A stretch of 64,000 nucleotides of DNA. It comes from Cellulosimicrobium funkei. Lineage in GTDB: Bacteria; Actinomycetota; Actinomycetes; Actinomycetales; Cellulomonadaceae. This document shows, piece after piece, positions 1-9,886 of this stretch. Position numbers and translations under genes: made by a program. Each line of letters starts with the position of its first letter. The first letter of the stretch is position 1. The stretch spans positions 1-64,000 of the forward strand of contig NZ_JNBQ01000011.1 in assembly GCF_001019615.1 (NCBI RefSeq), in the 5' to 3' direction. Under the pieces are notes generated by a model. The model did not search any database. It was not told the DNA's origin and was given only the letters and a program-made list of their open reading frames with translations.

Positions 1-1
1 C

Positions 2-1889
2 GCGGGCCGTGAGACGAGCGAGGCGCCCGCCGCCTCCGGGCGCGGCCGCAGCCGCCGCGCCGAGCGCCCCGCCGCGAGCCCGGCGGGCACCACCGACACC
101 GCGACGACGGCGCGTCAGGACGCGCCCTCGGCCGCGAGCCGCGAGGAGCGCACCGCCGCTCCCGTGCTCGACCTGCCCGTGCGCGCCGACGAGCAGCGCA
201 CGGACCAGCGGGGGGGAGCGTCGCGACGGCCGTCGCGACTCCCGCTCGGAGGCCGCCGCCGCGGTCGCCGAGGCGCTCGGCGAGCAGGGCGTGCGCACGC
301 GCGACACCTCGAACGAGTCCGCCGACGAGCGCGCCGCGCGCGCCGCCGCGGCGGTCGGCCTCGTCACGGGCGAGCGGGGCTCGCGCCGTGCGGGCCGCGG
401 CGCCGGCGCCCCCCGGACCGGGGAGGGCGACGGCGACGCGACGCGCGCCGACCGTCAGCGCGACCAGCAGGGCGGCGAGCGCCAGCGCGACCAGCAGGGC
501 GGTCAGCAGCGCGAGCAGCAGGGCGGCGGCCAGCAGACCCGCGGCGAGCGCCAGGCGGACCGGCGGGACGACCGCCAGCTGCTGGACGACGAGCGCGGCG
601 GCCGCCGGCGCCGGGGCCGCGACCGCGGCCGCGAGCGCGACCGCAAGCGCGGCCGGAACCGCCAGGGTCCGGACGTCGCGGGCCTCGACGACATCGAGGT
701 CAACGAGGACGACGTGCTGCTCCCCGTCGCGGGCATCCTCGACATCCTCGACAACTACGCGTTCGTGCGCACCAGCGGGTACCTGCCGGGCCAGAACGAC
801 GTCTACGTCTCGCTCGGCCAGGTGAAGAAGGCCGGCCTGCGCCGCGGCGACGCGGTCACGGGCGCCGTGCGCCAGCCGCGCGAGGGCGAGAACCAGGGCA
901 GCACGGCGCGCCAGAAGTTCAACGCGCTCGTGCGCCTGGACACCGTCAACGGCATGTCGCCCGACGAGGCGCGCCAGCGCCCCGAGTTCACCAAGCTCAC
1001 GCCGTTGTACCCGCAGGACCGCCTGCGCCTGGAGAACACCGAGGCGACGCGTCTGACGCCGCGCGTGATCGACATCGTCGCGCCGATCGGCAAGGGCCAG
1101 CGCGGCCTCATCGTCGCGCCGCCCAAGGCCGGCAAGACGATCATCATGCAGCAGATCGCGAACGCGATCACGGCCAACAACCCCGAGGTCCACCTCATGG
1201 TGGTGCTCGTGGACGAGCGGCCCGAAGAGGTCACGGACATGGAGCGGACGGTGAAGGGCGAGGTCATCGCCTCGACGTTCGACCGCCCCGCGTCCGACCA
1301 CACGATCGTCGCCGAGCTCGCGATCGAGCGCGCGAAGCGCCTGGTCGAGCTCGGTCAGGACGTCGTCGTGCTCCTCGACTCGCTCACCCGCCTGTCGCGC
1401 GCGTACAACCTCGCGGCGCCCGCCTCGGGCCGCATCCTGTCCGGTGGTGTGGACGCGTCCGCGCTCTACCCGCCCAAGCGGTTCTTCGGCGCGGCCCGCA
1501 ACATCGAGAACGGCGGCTCGCTGACGATCCTCGCCTCGGCGCTCGTCGAGACGGGCTCGAAGATGGACGAGGTCATCTTCGAGGAGTTCAAGGGCACGGG
1601 GAACATGGAGCTCCGCCTGTCGCGCAACCTCGCGGACAAGCGCATCTTCCCGGCCGTGGACGTCAACGCGTCCGGCACGCGCCGCGAGGAGATCCTCCTG
1701 TCGCAGGACGAGCTGAAGATCGTCTACAAGCTCCGTCGTGTCATGGGCGCCCTCGACCAGCAGCAGGCGATCGAGCTGCTGCTCGGCCAGCTCAAGAAGA
1801 CCCAGACGAACGTCGAGTTCCTGCTCCACGTCCAGAAGACCACGCCCGGTGGTCTGGCGGACGACGACAACGTCGGCCGCACGATCTGA
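2..1889 (+). CDS. rho: Transcription termination factor Rho (5' partial, apparent frameshift)
   Basis: Hexameric RNA-dependent ATPase/helicase that ends transcription. Visible parts: a long Arg/Gly/Asp/Gln-rich insert typical of actinobacterial Rho (about nt 220-680), the RNA-binding fold with [13 protein letters not shown] and [12 protein letters not shown] (about nt 730-830), Walker A PPKAGKT (about nt 1119-1139), Walker [18 protein letters not shown] (about nt 1360-1410) and [11 protein letters not shown] near the end. The gene starts upstream of the window. Reading frame 2 carries the N-terminal part, with strongly G/C-ending codons, up to a run of seven G at 210-216. The rest is read in frame 3, so one extra G breaks the frame. 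This looks like a homopolymer sequencing error, though a true frameshift cannot be excluded. The identity of the main body is certain. Confidence 0.95.
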   Translation, partial: RAVRRARRPPPPGAAAAAAPSAPPRARRAPPTPRRRRVRTRPRPRAARSAPPLPCSTCPCAPTSSARTSGGERRDGRRDSRSEAAAAVAEALGEQGVRTRDTSNESADERAARAAAAVGLVTGERGSRRAGRGAGAPRTGEGDGDATRADRQRDQQGGERQRDQQGGQQREQQGGGQQTRGERQADRRDDRQLLDDERGGRRRRGRDRGRERDRKRGRNRQGPDVAGLDDIEVNEDDVLLPVAGILDILDNYAFVRTSGYLPGQNDVYVSLGQVKKAGLRRGDAVTGAVRQPREGENQGSTARQKFNALVRLDTVNGMSPDEARQRPEFTKLTPLYPQDRLRLENTEATRLTPRVIDIVAPIGKGQRGLIVAPPKAGKTIIMQQIANAITANNPEVHLMVVLVDERPEEVTDMERTVKGEVIASTFDRPASDHTIVAELAIERAKRLVELGQDVVVLLDSLTRLSRAYNLAAPASGRILSGGVDASALYPPKRFFGAARNIENGGSLTILASALVETGSKMDEVIFEEFKGTGNMELRLSRNLADKRIFPAVDVNASGTRREEILLSQDELKIVYKLRRVMGALDQQQAIELLLGQLKKTQTNVEFLLHVQKTTPGGLADDDNVGRTI

Positions 1890-1914
1890 CGGTCGTCCGG
1901 CAGGAGCCGACGGC

Positions 1915-1944
1915 GGGCGGCCCCGGGAAGTTCTCGGGGCGCCC
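1915..1944. terminator. Hairpin after rho
   Basis: Bases 1915-1925 and 1935-1944 form a G/C-rich stem (GGGCG-GCCCCG with CGGGGCGCCC) with one bulged G, 25 bases after the rho stop. There is no T run, as is common for terminators in this kind of genome. The sequence GCACAAT just downstream (about 1955-1961) could be a -10 element for rpmE, but this is weak. Confidence 0.45.
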
Positions 1945-2055
1945 GCGCGTTCTGGCACAATAGTTCGTCGGCCTGCGATCGTCAGGCCGCCTGTCGCCGG
2001 TTCACAGGCGCGGTCGCCGCACCTGACCCGGAGACGTCACCCCAAGGAGAAAACC

Positions 2056-2274
2056 GTGAAGTCTGGTATCCACCCCGAGTACGTCGTCACCGAGGTGACC
2101 TGCACCTGTGGGAACACCTTCGTGACGCGCAGCACCGAGGCGTCGGGCAAGATCAGCTCTGACGTGTGCAGCGCCTGCCACCCGTTCTACACGGGCAAGC
2201 AGAAGATCCTCGACACCGGTGGCCGCGTGGCCCGCTTCCAGGCGCGCTACGGCAAGAAGGACGCCGGCAAGTAG
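2056..2274 (+). CDS. rpmE: 50S ribosomal protein L31
   Basis: Large-subunit ribosomal protein, 72 aa. The zinc-binding (C+) form is seen from four cysteines, C16, C18, C38 and C41, in CTC and CSAC pairs, followed by HPFYTGKQK and the conserved [13 protein letters not shown] tail. The GTG start at 2056 is chosen because AAGGAGA lies just upstream (2044-2050) and the product then matches the usual L31 N-terminus (MKSGIHPEY). It lies between rho and prfA, the classic actinobacterial order, and is followed by a strong hairpin, so it is probably mostly transcribed on its own. Confidence 0.96.
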   Translation: MKSGIHPEYVVTEVTCTCGNTFVTRSTEASGKISSDVCSACHPFYTGKQKILDTGGRVARFQARYGKKDAGK

Positions 2275-2282
2275 CCGCTCCG

Positions 2283-2349
2283 CAGCGCCGGTGGTCCGAG
2301 CCCGACAACCTCTCCAGGGGCAGTCGGCGAGCTCGGACCACCGGCGCTG
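2283..2349. terminator. Strong terminator after rpmE
   Basis: Perfect 19-bp inverted repeat (CAGCGCCGGTGGTCCGAGC at 2283-2301 with its complement at 2331-2349), a 29-base loop and the T-rich TTGCTTT right after it. It starts 8 bases past the L31 stop and separates rpmE from prfA. Confidence 0.8.
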
Positions 2350-2437
2350 TTGCTTTGCCCGAGCGATCCTCCGATCCTCGCGCGGTCGCCGCCCCGGCGC
2401 GCCGGCCGCGACCCAGCCCGCCACCGAGGAGCAGTCC

Positions 2438-3541
2438 GTGACCGAGTCGTTCGCCGCCGTCGAGCCGCTGCTGGCCGAGCACGCCGACATCGAGGGCCAG
2501 CTCGCCGACCCCGCCGTCCACGCGGACACCGGTCGTGCGCGCACGCTGGGGCGGCGCTACGCCGAGCTCAACCAGGTCGTCGGCGCGTACCGCGCGTGGC
2601 GCGAGGCGAGCGACGACGCCGAGGCCGCCGCCGAGCTCGTGGCCCTCGGGGGCGAGGACGGCGACGCGTTCGCCGCGGAGCTCCCGGGCCTGCGCGCCGC
2701 GGAGGAGGAGGCGCGCGAGCGGCTGCGCCGCGTGCTCGTGCCCCGCGACCCCGACGACGGGCGCGACGTCATCCTCGAGATCAAGGCGGGCGAGGGCGGC
2801 GAGGAGTCCGCCCTGTTCGCGGGCGACCTGCTGCGCATGTACCTGCGGTACGCGGAGCGTCGTGGCTGGAAGACCGAGGTCCTCGAGTCCACCGAGTCCG
2901 ACCTCGGCGGCTACAAGGACGTCCAGGTCGCGGTCAAGGCGCGCAGCACGCCGACCGACCCCGCCGACGGCGTCTGGGCGAACCTCAAGTACGAGGGCGG
3001 CGTGCACCGCGTCCAGCGCGTGCCGGTGACCGAGTCGCAGGGCCGGATCCACACCTCCGCGGCCGGCGTGCTCGTGTTCCCCGAGGTGGAGGACGCGGGC
3101 GAGGTCGAGATCGACCCCCACGACCTGCGCATCGACGTGTACCGCTCGTCCGGACCCGGAGGGCAGTCCGTCAACACGACCGACTCCGCCGTGCGCATCA
3201 CGCACCTGCCGACGGGGATCGTCGTGTCGATGCAGAACGAGAAGTCGCAGCTCCAGAACCGCGAGCAGGCGATGCGCGTGCTGCGCGCGCGCCTGCTCGC
3301 CGCGCAGCAGGAGGCCGCCGCCGCGGAGGCCGCCGACCTGCGCCGCTCCCAGGTCCGCACGGTCGACCGCTCCGAGCGCATCCGGACGTACAACTTCCCG
3401 GAGAACCGCATCGCGGACCACCGCACGGGGTACAAGGCCTACAACCTCGACCAGGTGCTCGACGGCGACCTCGACCCCGTCGTGCGCTCGGCGGTCGAGG
3501 CCGACGAGGCGGCCCGCCTCGCGAGCGCCGGCGATGCCTGA
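2438..3541 (+). CDS. prfA: Peptide chain release factor 1
   Basis: Class I release factor that reads UAA and UAG and triggers peptide release. 367 aa, normal for RF1. The GGQ motif that enters the peptidyl-transferase centre is at residues 241-243 in [16 protein letters not shown]; the C-terminal RTYNFPENR and DHR elements are typical of RF1. The GTG start at 2438 gives the usual N-terminus and has GAGGAG upstream; an upstream in-frame extension runs through the rpmE terminator and is not credible. It overlaps prmC by 8 bases, which fits because PrmC methylates the Gln of GGQ. Confidence 0.97.
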   Translation: MTESFAAVEPLLAEHADIEGQLADPAVHADTGRARTLGRRYAELNQVVGAYRAWREASDDAEAAAELVALGGEDGDAFAAELPGLRAAEEEARERLRRVLVPRDPDDGRDVILEIKAGEGGEESALFAGDLLRMYLRYAERRGWKTEVLESTESDLGGYKDVQVAVKARSTPTDPADGVWANLKYEGGVHRVQRVPVTESQGRIHTSAAGVLVFPEVEDAGEVEIDPHDLRIDVYRSSGPGGQSVNTTDSAVRITHLPTGIVVSMQNEKSQLQNREQAMRVLRARLLAAQQEAAAAEAADLRRSQVRTVDRSERIRTYNFPENRIADHRTGYKAYNLDQVLDGDLDPVVRSAVEADEAARLASAGDA

Positions 3542-4523
3542 GCCGGTCGCTCCGAACCCGCCGTCGGACGCCCGCACCTCCACCTGGCTCCGCTGGGCGA
3601 CGGCCGTCCTCGACGCCGCGGGGGTGCCCTCGGCGCGTGCGGACGCCGAGCTCCTGCTCGCCCACGCGCTCTCGGTGCCCCGGAGCGACGTGGCACGTCG
3701 CGCGATCCTCGGCACGCCCGTCCCCGACGACGTGGCGCCCGCCCTCGCGGAGCTCGTCGCCCGGCGCGCGCGGCGCGTGCCGCTCCAGCACCTCGTGGGC
3801 ACCGCGCCGTTCCGGCACCTCGAGCTGGCCGTCGGGCCGGGCGTCTTCGTCCCGCGGCCCGAGACCGAGCAGGTCGCGCAGGTCGCCGTCGACGAGGCCC
3901 GCGCGGTCGTGGCCGGATCGGGGCGCGCGACCGTCGTCGACCTGTGCGCCGGCTCGGGGGCGATCGCGCTCGCCGTCGCGACGGAGGTCGCCGGGACCGA
4001 CGTGCACGCGGTCGAGCTCGACGCCGCCGCCCACGCCTGGGCCGAGCGGAACGTGACGGCCGTGCGCGAGGCGAGCGGCGTCGTCGTGCACCTGGTGCGG
4101 GGCGACGCCCGCACGGCGCTCGCCGGGCCTGCCGCCGACGGCGGTCTCGACGGCACGGTCGACGTCGTCGTGTCCAACCCGCCGTACGTGCCCCCCGGTG
4201 CCGTCCCGCGCGACCCGGAGGTGGCCGACCACGACCCCGGCGTGGCGCTCTACGGCCTCGGGCCGGACGGTCTCGAGGTGCCGCGGGGGATCACGGCCGC
4301 GGCCGCGCGGCTCCTGCGCCCCGGCGGTCTCTACGTCATGGAGCACGCCGAGGTCCAGGCCGCGGCCGCGCGCGACATGGTCGCGGCGACCGGCGCGTTC
4401 GCCGACGTCCGCACCGTCGTCGACCTTGCGGGACGCGACCGCATGGTCGTGGCCCGGCGCTCCGGACCCGAGCGCGCCGGTGACCCGGAGCCCGCCCGTG
4501 GGCGTGGAAGGATGGACCCGTGA
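3534..4523 (+). CDS. prmC: Release factor glutamine N5-methyltransferase PrmC (HemK)
   Basis: Transfers methyl from S-adenosylmethionine to the Gln of the GGQ motif of release factors. 329 aa. It has an N-terminal helical substrate-binding region, the SAM-binding loop [14 protein letters not shown] near residue 140, and the hallmark catalytic NPPY at residues 215-218. ATG at 3534 overlaps the prfA stop (ATGCCTGA), pointing to translational coupling with its substrate gene. The end overlaps tsaC by 4 bases (GTGA). Confidence 0.95.
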   Translation: MPEPVAPNPPSDARTSTWLRWATAVLDAAGVPSARADAELLLAHALSVPRSDVARRAILGTPVPDDVAPALAELVARRARRVPLQHLVGTAPFRHLELAVGPGVFVPRPETEQVAQVAVDEARAVVAGSGRATVVDLCAGSGAIALAVATEVAGTDVHAVELDAAAHAWAERNVTAVREASGVVVHLVRGDARTALAGPAADGGLDGTVDVVVSNPPYVPPGAVPRDPEVADHDPGVALYGLGPDGLEVPRGITAAAARLLRPGGLYVMEHAEVQAAAARDMVAATGAFADVRTVVDLAGRDRMVVARRSGPERAGDPEPARGRGRMDP

Positions 4524-5248
4524 GCTCCGTCCACCCCGTGACCGACCCGAACACCTGGGGCGCCGGCATCGACGAGGCGGTCAACGCGATCTCCCGCGGT
4601 GGCCTCGTCGTGCTGCCCACCGACACCGTCTACGGCATCGGCGCCGACGCCTTCGACGCCGAGGCCGTCGCCGCGCTGCTCGCGGCCAAGGGCCGTGGCC
4701 GACAGATGCCCCCGCCCGTGCTCGTGCCGGACGCCCGCACGCTCGACGGCCTCGCCACGGACGTGCCCGACGCGGCGCGCCGCCTCGTCGAGGCCTTCTG
4801 GCCCGGCGGCTTCACGATCATCCTGCGTGCCCAGCCCTCGCTCGCGTGGGACCTGGGGGAGACGCACGGGACCGTCGCGCTGCGCATGCCCGACCACCCG
4901 GCCGCGCTCGCGCTCCTGCGCCGCACCGGGCCGCTCGCGGTGTCGTCGGCGAACGCGACCGGCCGTCCCGCGGCCCTCGACGTCGACGACGCGCAGGCGC
5001 AGCTCGGCGACTCCGTGACGGTCTACCTCGACGGCGGCGTGGCGCCCGGCGGGGTGGCGTCGACCATCGTCGACGCGACGTCCGACACGCTGCGCGTCGT
5101 GCGCCAGGGCGCGGTCACGCTCGACCGGCTCCGCGAGGTCGCGGACGTCGCGGGCCCGGACGACCCGCCCGCCGGCGCTCCCACCGACGCGCCCACCGAC
5201 GCTCAGACCACCGACGACGCCGGGGAGCCGGAGGCGAACGGCGGGTGA
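4520..5248 (+). CDS. tsaC: L-threonylcarbamoyladenylate synthase (Sua5/YrdC/TsaC)
   Basis: Makes threonylcarbamoyl-AMP from Thr, bicarbonate and ATP, the first step of the t6A modification of tRNAs reading ANN codons. 242 aa, a single YrdC-type domain: GGLVVLPTDTVYGIGADA near the N-terminus, then WPGGFTIIL, TVALRMPDH and GPLAVSSANATG. The Pro/Thr/Asp-rich tail is a linker without a full Sua5 domain. The GTG start at 4520 shares GTGA with the prmC stop, and the end shares GTGA with the next gene, so the three are translationally coupled. Confidence 0.93.
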   Translation: MSSVHPVTDPNTWGAGIDEAVNAISRGGLVVLPTDTVYGIGADAFDAEAVAALLAAKGRGRQMPPPVLVPDARTLDGLATDVPDAARRLVEAFWPGGFTIILRAQPSLAWDLGETHGTVALRMPDHPAALALLRRTGPLAVSSANATGRPAALDVDDAQAQLGDSVTVYLDGGVAPGGVASTIVDATSDTLRVVRQGAVTLDRLREVADVAGPDDPPAGAPTDAPTDAQTTDDAGEPEANGG

Positions 5249-6501
5249 GGGTCTACCTGCTCGTGATGCTCGTCGCCGCCGTGGTGACGTTCCTCGCGAC
5301 GCCCTTCGCGCGCTGGGTCGCGCTGCGCACCGGCGCGATCACCGCGGTGCGCGACCGCGACGTCCACACGATCCCGACCCCCCGGCTCGGCGGGCTCGCC
5401 ATGCTGCTGGGCCTCGTGGTGGCGGTGGTCTTCGCGTCGCAGATGCCGTTCCTCGAGAGCGTGTTCGTCAGCGAGGTCGCGGGCCGGCTCGTGGCGGACT
5501 CGCGGGCGTGGGGGATCGTCGGCGCGGCCGCGATCGTCTGCCTGCTCGGGATCGCCGACGACATCTGGGACCTCGACTGGATGACGAAGCTCGCGGGGCA
5601 GGTGCTCGCGGCGGGGTTCATGGCGGCCCAGGGGGTCGTCCTCTTCACGCTCCCCCTCGGGATCGGCGAGCAGCAGCTCATCTGGTCCTCGCGCCTCCAG
5701 CTCGCCGCGACGATCCTCGTCGTCGTCGTCGCGATGAACGCCGTGAACTTCGTCGACGGCCTCGACGGTCTCGCGGCCGGGCTCGTCGCGATCGGCGGTG
5801 CGGCGTTCTTCGTCTACTCCTACGTGCTCACGCAGAAGGCGAGCGCCGACGACTACTCGAGCCTCGCGACCCTCGTGATCGCCGTGCTCGTCGGCATCTG
5901 CGTGGGTTTCCTGCCGCACAACTTCCATCCGGCGCGCATCTTCATGGGGGACTCGGGGTCGATGGTCCTCGGGCTCGTCTTCTCCGCCGCGGCGATCGTC
6001 GTGACGGGCAAGATCGATCCCGACGCGCTCTCCGGCGCCCAGCAGATCCCGGCGTTCATCCCGATCCTGCTGCCGCTCGCGGTGATCCTCCTGCCCCTGC
6101 TCGACATGGGCATGGCGGTGGTGCGCCGGGTAGCGCGCGGGAAGTCGCCGTTCCACCCGGACCGCATGCACCTGCACCACCGGATGCTCGCGATCGGGCA
6201 CTCGCACCGGCGCGCCGTGCTCATCCTCTACGTCTGGACGTCGGTGTTCGCGTTCGCCGCGGTCGCGCTCGTCCAGTGGCACTGGCACGGCGTGGCCGTG
6301 GGCCTCGCGGTCGCGGTCCTGGTCTCCGCGGTCCTCACGCTCGGCCCGCTGCGCACGCGCGGCCGGTTCCTCGACGACGACGCCGCGACCACGACGTCGT
6401 CCGTGCCCGTCACGACCACCACCTCCGACGACGACCCGAGCGAGGCCGCCCCGCCGTCCTCGCCCGCCGTCACGACCCCGCCGAAGGAAGCCCTCAGATG
6501 A
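5245..6501 (+). CDS. MraY/WecA-family undecaprenyl-phosphate sugar-1-phosphate transferase
   Basis: Polytopic membrane enzyme of the family that moves a sugar-1-phosphate from a UDP-sugar to undecaprenyl (or decaprenyl) phosphate. 418 aa with about ten hydrophobic segments. Diagnostic motifs are NAVNFVDGLDGLAAG (from residue 165, with the Mg-binding Asp at 171), GDSGSMVLGL and HLHHR (from residue 309). The position between tsaC and the ATP synthase genes is that of rfe (Rv1302) in Mycobacterium tuberculosis, which favours a GlcNAc-1-phosphate transferase for wall linker synthesis over MraY; substrate is inferred. The Asp/Thr-rich C-terminal tail is disordered. The GTG start overlaps tsaC and the stop overlaps the next ATG. 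Confidence 0.9.
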   Translation: MRVYLLVMLVAAVVTFLATPFARWVALRTGAITAVRDRDVHTIPTPRLGGLAMLLGLVVAVVFASQMPFLESVFVSEVAGRLVADSRAWGIVGAAAIVCLLGIADDIWDLDWMTKLAGQVLAAGFMAAQGVVLFTLPLGIGEQQLIWSSRLQLAATILVVVVAMNAVNFVDGLDGLAAGLVAIGGAAFFVYSYVLTQKASADDYSSLATLVIAVLVGICVGFLPHNFHPARIFMGDSGSMVLGLVFSAAAIVVTGKIDPDALSGAQQIPAFIPILLPLAVILLPLLDMGMAVVRRVARGKSPFHPDRMHLHHRMLAIGHSHRRAVLILYVWTSVFAFAAVALVQWHWHGVAVGLAVAVLVSAVLTLGPLRTRGRFLDDDAATTTSSVPVTTTTSDDDPSEAAPPSSPAVTTPPKEALR

Positions 6502-6992
6502 CCACGAGCCAGCCCGAACCCGCCCAGCCGGACGGCGCGGAGCCCGCCGAGAAGTCCGCCGAGCAGACGATCGGCCCGCACGGGCAGGCCGTCCGCGCGG
6601 TCTTCCGGACCGCGCTGCGGGACGTGCTCGTCCTGCTCGGCGCGCTCACGGTCCTCGGCGTCGCGATCGGTGCGCTCGTCGCCGGTCTGCCGGGCGTGTG
6701 GGGTGCCCTCCTCGGCGTGGGCGTGGCGCTGCTCTTCTCGGCCACCACGGTCTGGGCGATGCTCCGCACGGTGGACGCCAGCCCGACGACGACCGCGGCG
6801 GTCGTCATGGGGAGCTGGCTCGCGAAGATGGTCGTGCTCATCGTGATCCTCGTGGTCCTGCGCGGCATGGACTTCTACGACCGCTGGGTCTTCGCGGGGG
6901 TCCTGCTCGTCGGCGTCATCGGCTCCGCGGTGCTCGACTACCGGGCCGTGAGCAGGGGGCGCATCCCCTACGTCGAGCCCGACGCCCGCTGA
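6498..6992 (+). CDS. AtpI-like small membrane protein
   Basis: 164-aa protein with a charged, Glu/Pro-rich N-terminus of about 40 residues and four predicted membrane segments (LVLLGALTVLGVAIGAL, GALLGVGVALLFSATTVW, WLAKMVVLIVILVVL, VFAGVLLVGVIGSAVL). It sits directly before atpB, like Rv1303, the place of atpI in other ATP synthase operons. AtpI-type proteins are thought to help c-ring assembly; that role here is inferred from position. The ATG start at 6498 forms ATGA with the previous stop. Confidence 0.8.
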   Translation: MTTSQPEPAQPDGAEPAEKSAEQTIGPHGQAVRAVFRTALRDVLVLLGALTVLGVAIGALVAGLPGVWGALLGVGVALLFSATTVWAMLRTVDASPTTTAAVVMGSWLAKMVVLIVILVVLRGMDFYDRWVFAGVLLVGVIGSAVLDYRAVSRGRIPYVEPDAR

Positions 6993-7078
6993 CCGACCGC
7001 GCCCCTACCAGGAGGGCGGCGCCCGGGCCAGGGACCAGTTGCCCGGAGCGCATGAGCAAAATGTCACAAGCGCCGCCA

Positions 7079-7113
7079 GATCGGCGTGAGCACGCCGATC
7101 CATACGTTAGGCT
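7079..7113 (+). promoter_or_regulatory. Candidate atp operon promoter with 10-bp palindrome
   Basis: The 229 bases between the AtpI-like gene and atpB contain a perfect inverted repeat GATCGGCGTG-AG-CACGCCGATC (7079-7100), followed 7 bases later by a -10-like TAGGCT (7108-7113). The expected -35 position (about 7085-7090) falls inside the palindrome. This could be a regulator site or a DNA/RNA hairpin. Promoter status is inferred from motif and position only. Confidence 0.45.
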
Positions 7114-7221
7114 ACTGGCGAATCCATGACGGCCAGGTCCGACGGCGTGCCCACCAACGAGTGACGGCTGCCCGGACCACACGACCATTGGGAGTCCACC
7201 CTGTCCACGCTTGCGACCCCC

Positions 7222-8016
7222 GTGCTCCTCGCTGCTTCCGAGAGCGAAGGTGGCTTCCACGCGCCGTCGATCGCCGACTTCTTCCCGCCGGCCATCCTCT
7301 TCGAGGGCACGATCTTCCAGATCGACCGCATCTGGATCGTCCGCGTCGTCGCGACGGTCGCCCTGCTGGCGATCTTCGTCATCGCGGCGCGCCGCGCGAA
7401 GCTCGTCCCCGGCCGGTTCCAGAACGCCATCGAGATGATCCTCGACTTCGTGCGCGTGCAGGTCGTCGAGGAGATCATGGGCAAGGAGAACGCCAAGCGT
7501 TTCGTGCCGATGATCACGACGATCTTCTGCGCGATCCTCGCGTTCAACATCACGGGCATCATCACCGGCCTCAACATGGCCGGCACCGCCCGGATCGGCA
7601 TCCCGCTGCTCCTCGCCCTGTGGGTCTTCGTGACCTACTGGTACGTCGGCATCAAGAAGCACGGCCTCGGCGGCTACCTGAAGAGCAACCTGTTCCCCCC
7701 GGGGATCCCGGCGCCGATCTACCTGATCGTCACGCCGATCGAGCTGCTCCAGATCCTCATCATCCGGCCGGCCTCGCTGGCCATCCGTCTCGTCGCCAAC
7801 ATGGTCGCCGGGCACATCATGCTCGTGCTCTGCTTCGCGGCGACGCAGTACTTCTTCTTCGAGGCGGCTCCCGCGATGAAGGCGCTCGGCGTCCTCAGCC
7901 TGGCCGGCGGCTTCGCCTTCACGCTCTTCGAGATCCTGGTCGCGGCGCTGCAGGCGTACATCTTCGCCCTGCTCGCGGCGGTCTACATCAACATGTCGCT
8001 CGAGGAAGAGCACTGA
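7222..8016 (+). CDS. atpB: ATP synthase Fo subunit a
   Basis: Proton-channel subunit of the membrane Fo sector. 264 aa from GTG 7222, with several membrane helices; the region ITPIELLQILIIRPASLAIRL carries the essential Arg facing the c-ring, and NMVAGHIML follows it. The start is uncertain: GTG 7222 has no ribosome-binding site at the right distance, whereas an in-frame CTG at 7201 lies 6 bases after GGGAG (7190-7194) and would add seven residues (STLATPV). First gene of the structural atp operon. Confidence 0.95.
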   Translation: MLLAASESEGGFHAPSIADFFPPAILFEGTIFQIDRIWIVRVVATVALLAIFVIAARRAKLVPGRFQNAIEMILDFVRVQVVEEIMGKENAKRFVPMITTIFCAILAFNITGIITGLNMAGTARIGIPLLLALWVFVTYWYVGIKKHGLGGYLKSNLFPPGIPAPIYLIVTPIELLQILIIRPASLAIRLVANMVAGHIMLVLCFAATQYFFFEAAPAMKALGVLSLAGGFAFTLFEILVAALQAYIFALLAAVYINMSLEEEH

Positions 8017-8021
8017 CCTGA

Positions 8022-8961
<940 letters not shown>

Positions 8962-8962
<1 letters not shown>

Positions 8963-9777
8963 TGCGCGGAACGAGCGGCGAGTCCCTGACGCAGGCGCGG
9001 GACCGGTTCGAGCCGGTCCTGCGCTCGGCGGGCGAGGGCGCGCTCGCGCTGGGCGAGCAGCTCTTCGCGGTCACCGCGGCGTTCGACGAGTCGGCGCCGC
9101 TGCGGCGCTCGCTCGCGGACCCGTCGCGGTCCGGCGCGGACAAGGCGGCCCTCGTGTCCGCCGTCCTCGCGTCGGGCTTCGACGAGCGGGTCGTGGACCT
9201 CGTGTCCGGCCTGGTCCGGTCCCGCTGGACCCGCGAGGGCGACCTCGCGGACGCGACCGAGCGCCTGGGCCTGGACGCGGTCCTCGCGTCGGCCGAGGCC
9301 CGCGGTGCGCTGGAGAAGGTCGAGGACGAGCTGTTCCGGACCTCGCGCGCGCTCGTCGGGCAGCGCGAGGCGCGGCAGGTCCTCTCGGACGACACGACCG
9401 ACCCCGGGCGCCGTGCCGCGTTCGTGCACGCGCTGCTCGACGGCAAGGTCGACCGCGTCACCGAGGTGCTCGCGGTCCACGCGACGCGCGCGCTGCGCGG
9501 TCGCCGGTTCGTCCCGACGCTGGGGTGGATCGGGGAGATCGCGGCCGAGCGTCGCCAGCGCCTCGTCGCCTCGGTCACGTCGGCCGCGGTGCTCACGCAG
9601 GCGCAGCTCGACCGTCTCGCGGGACTGCTCGAGCGGGCCTACGGGCGAGCCGTGCAGCTCAACGTCACCGTGGACCCCACGGTGCTCGGCGGGCTGCGCG
9701 TCCAGGTGGGTGCCGACGTCGTGGACTCCACCGTGCTCTCCCGGCTCGCCGACGCGCGCCGTCGCCTCGTGAGCTGA
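8962..9777 (+). CDS. atpH: ATP synthase F1 subunit delta
   Basis: Links the b-subunit stalk to the top of F1. 271 aa, the longer actinobacterial form. The N-terminal helical domain has [23 protein letters not shown] and the C-terminal part has the family signature in [28 protein letters not shown]. The ATG at 8962 shares a base with the atpF stop (TGATG), so translation is coupled. Confidence 0.94.
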
Positions 9778-9886
9778 CGAGCCGACCCTTCCGACCGACG
9801 ACCGTCCTGCCGGCCACCGGCCGCACAACCGACAAACGTTCGACCGCACCCGAACCACGAGGTGCGGCCACGACAGGAGAAGAGCA

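Noticed and set aside
9-209. N-terminal ~65 codons of frame 3 ([15 protein letters not shown]...) as the true start of Rho
   Set aside because: This part is Pro/Arg/Ala noise; frame 2 over the same bases has the codon bias and charged composition of a real Rho N-terminus.
2153-4177. Long minus-strand ORF of 674 codons opposite rpmE, prfA and prmC
   Set aside because: It is the antisense shadow of strongly supported plus-strand genes; its product is low-complexity Arg/Val/Gly sequence without any domain. The same applies to other long antisense frames across the window.
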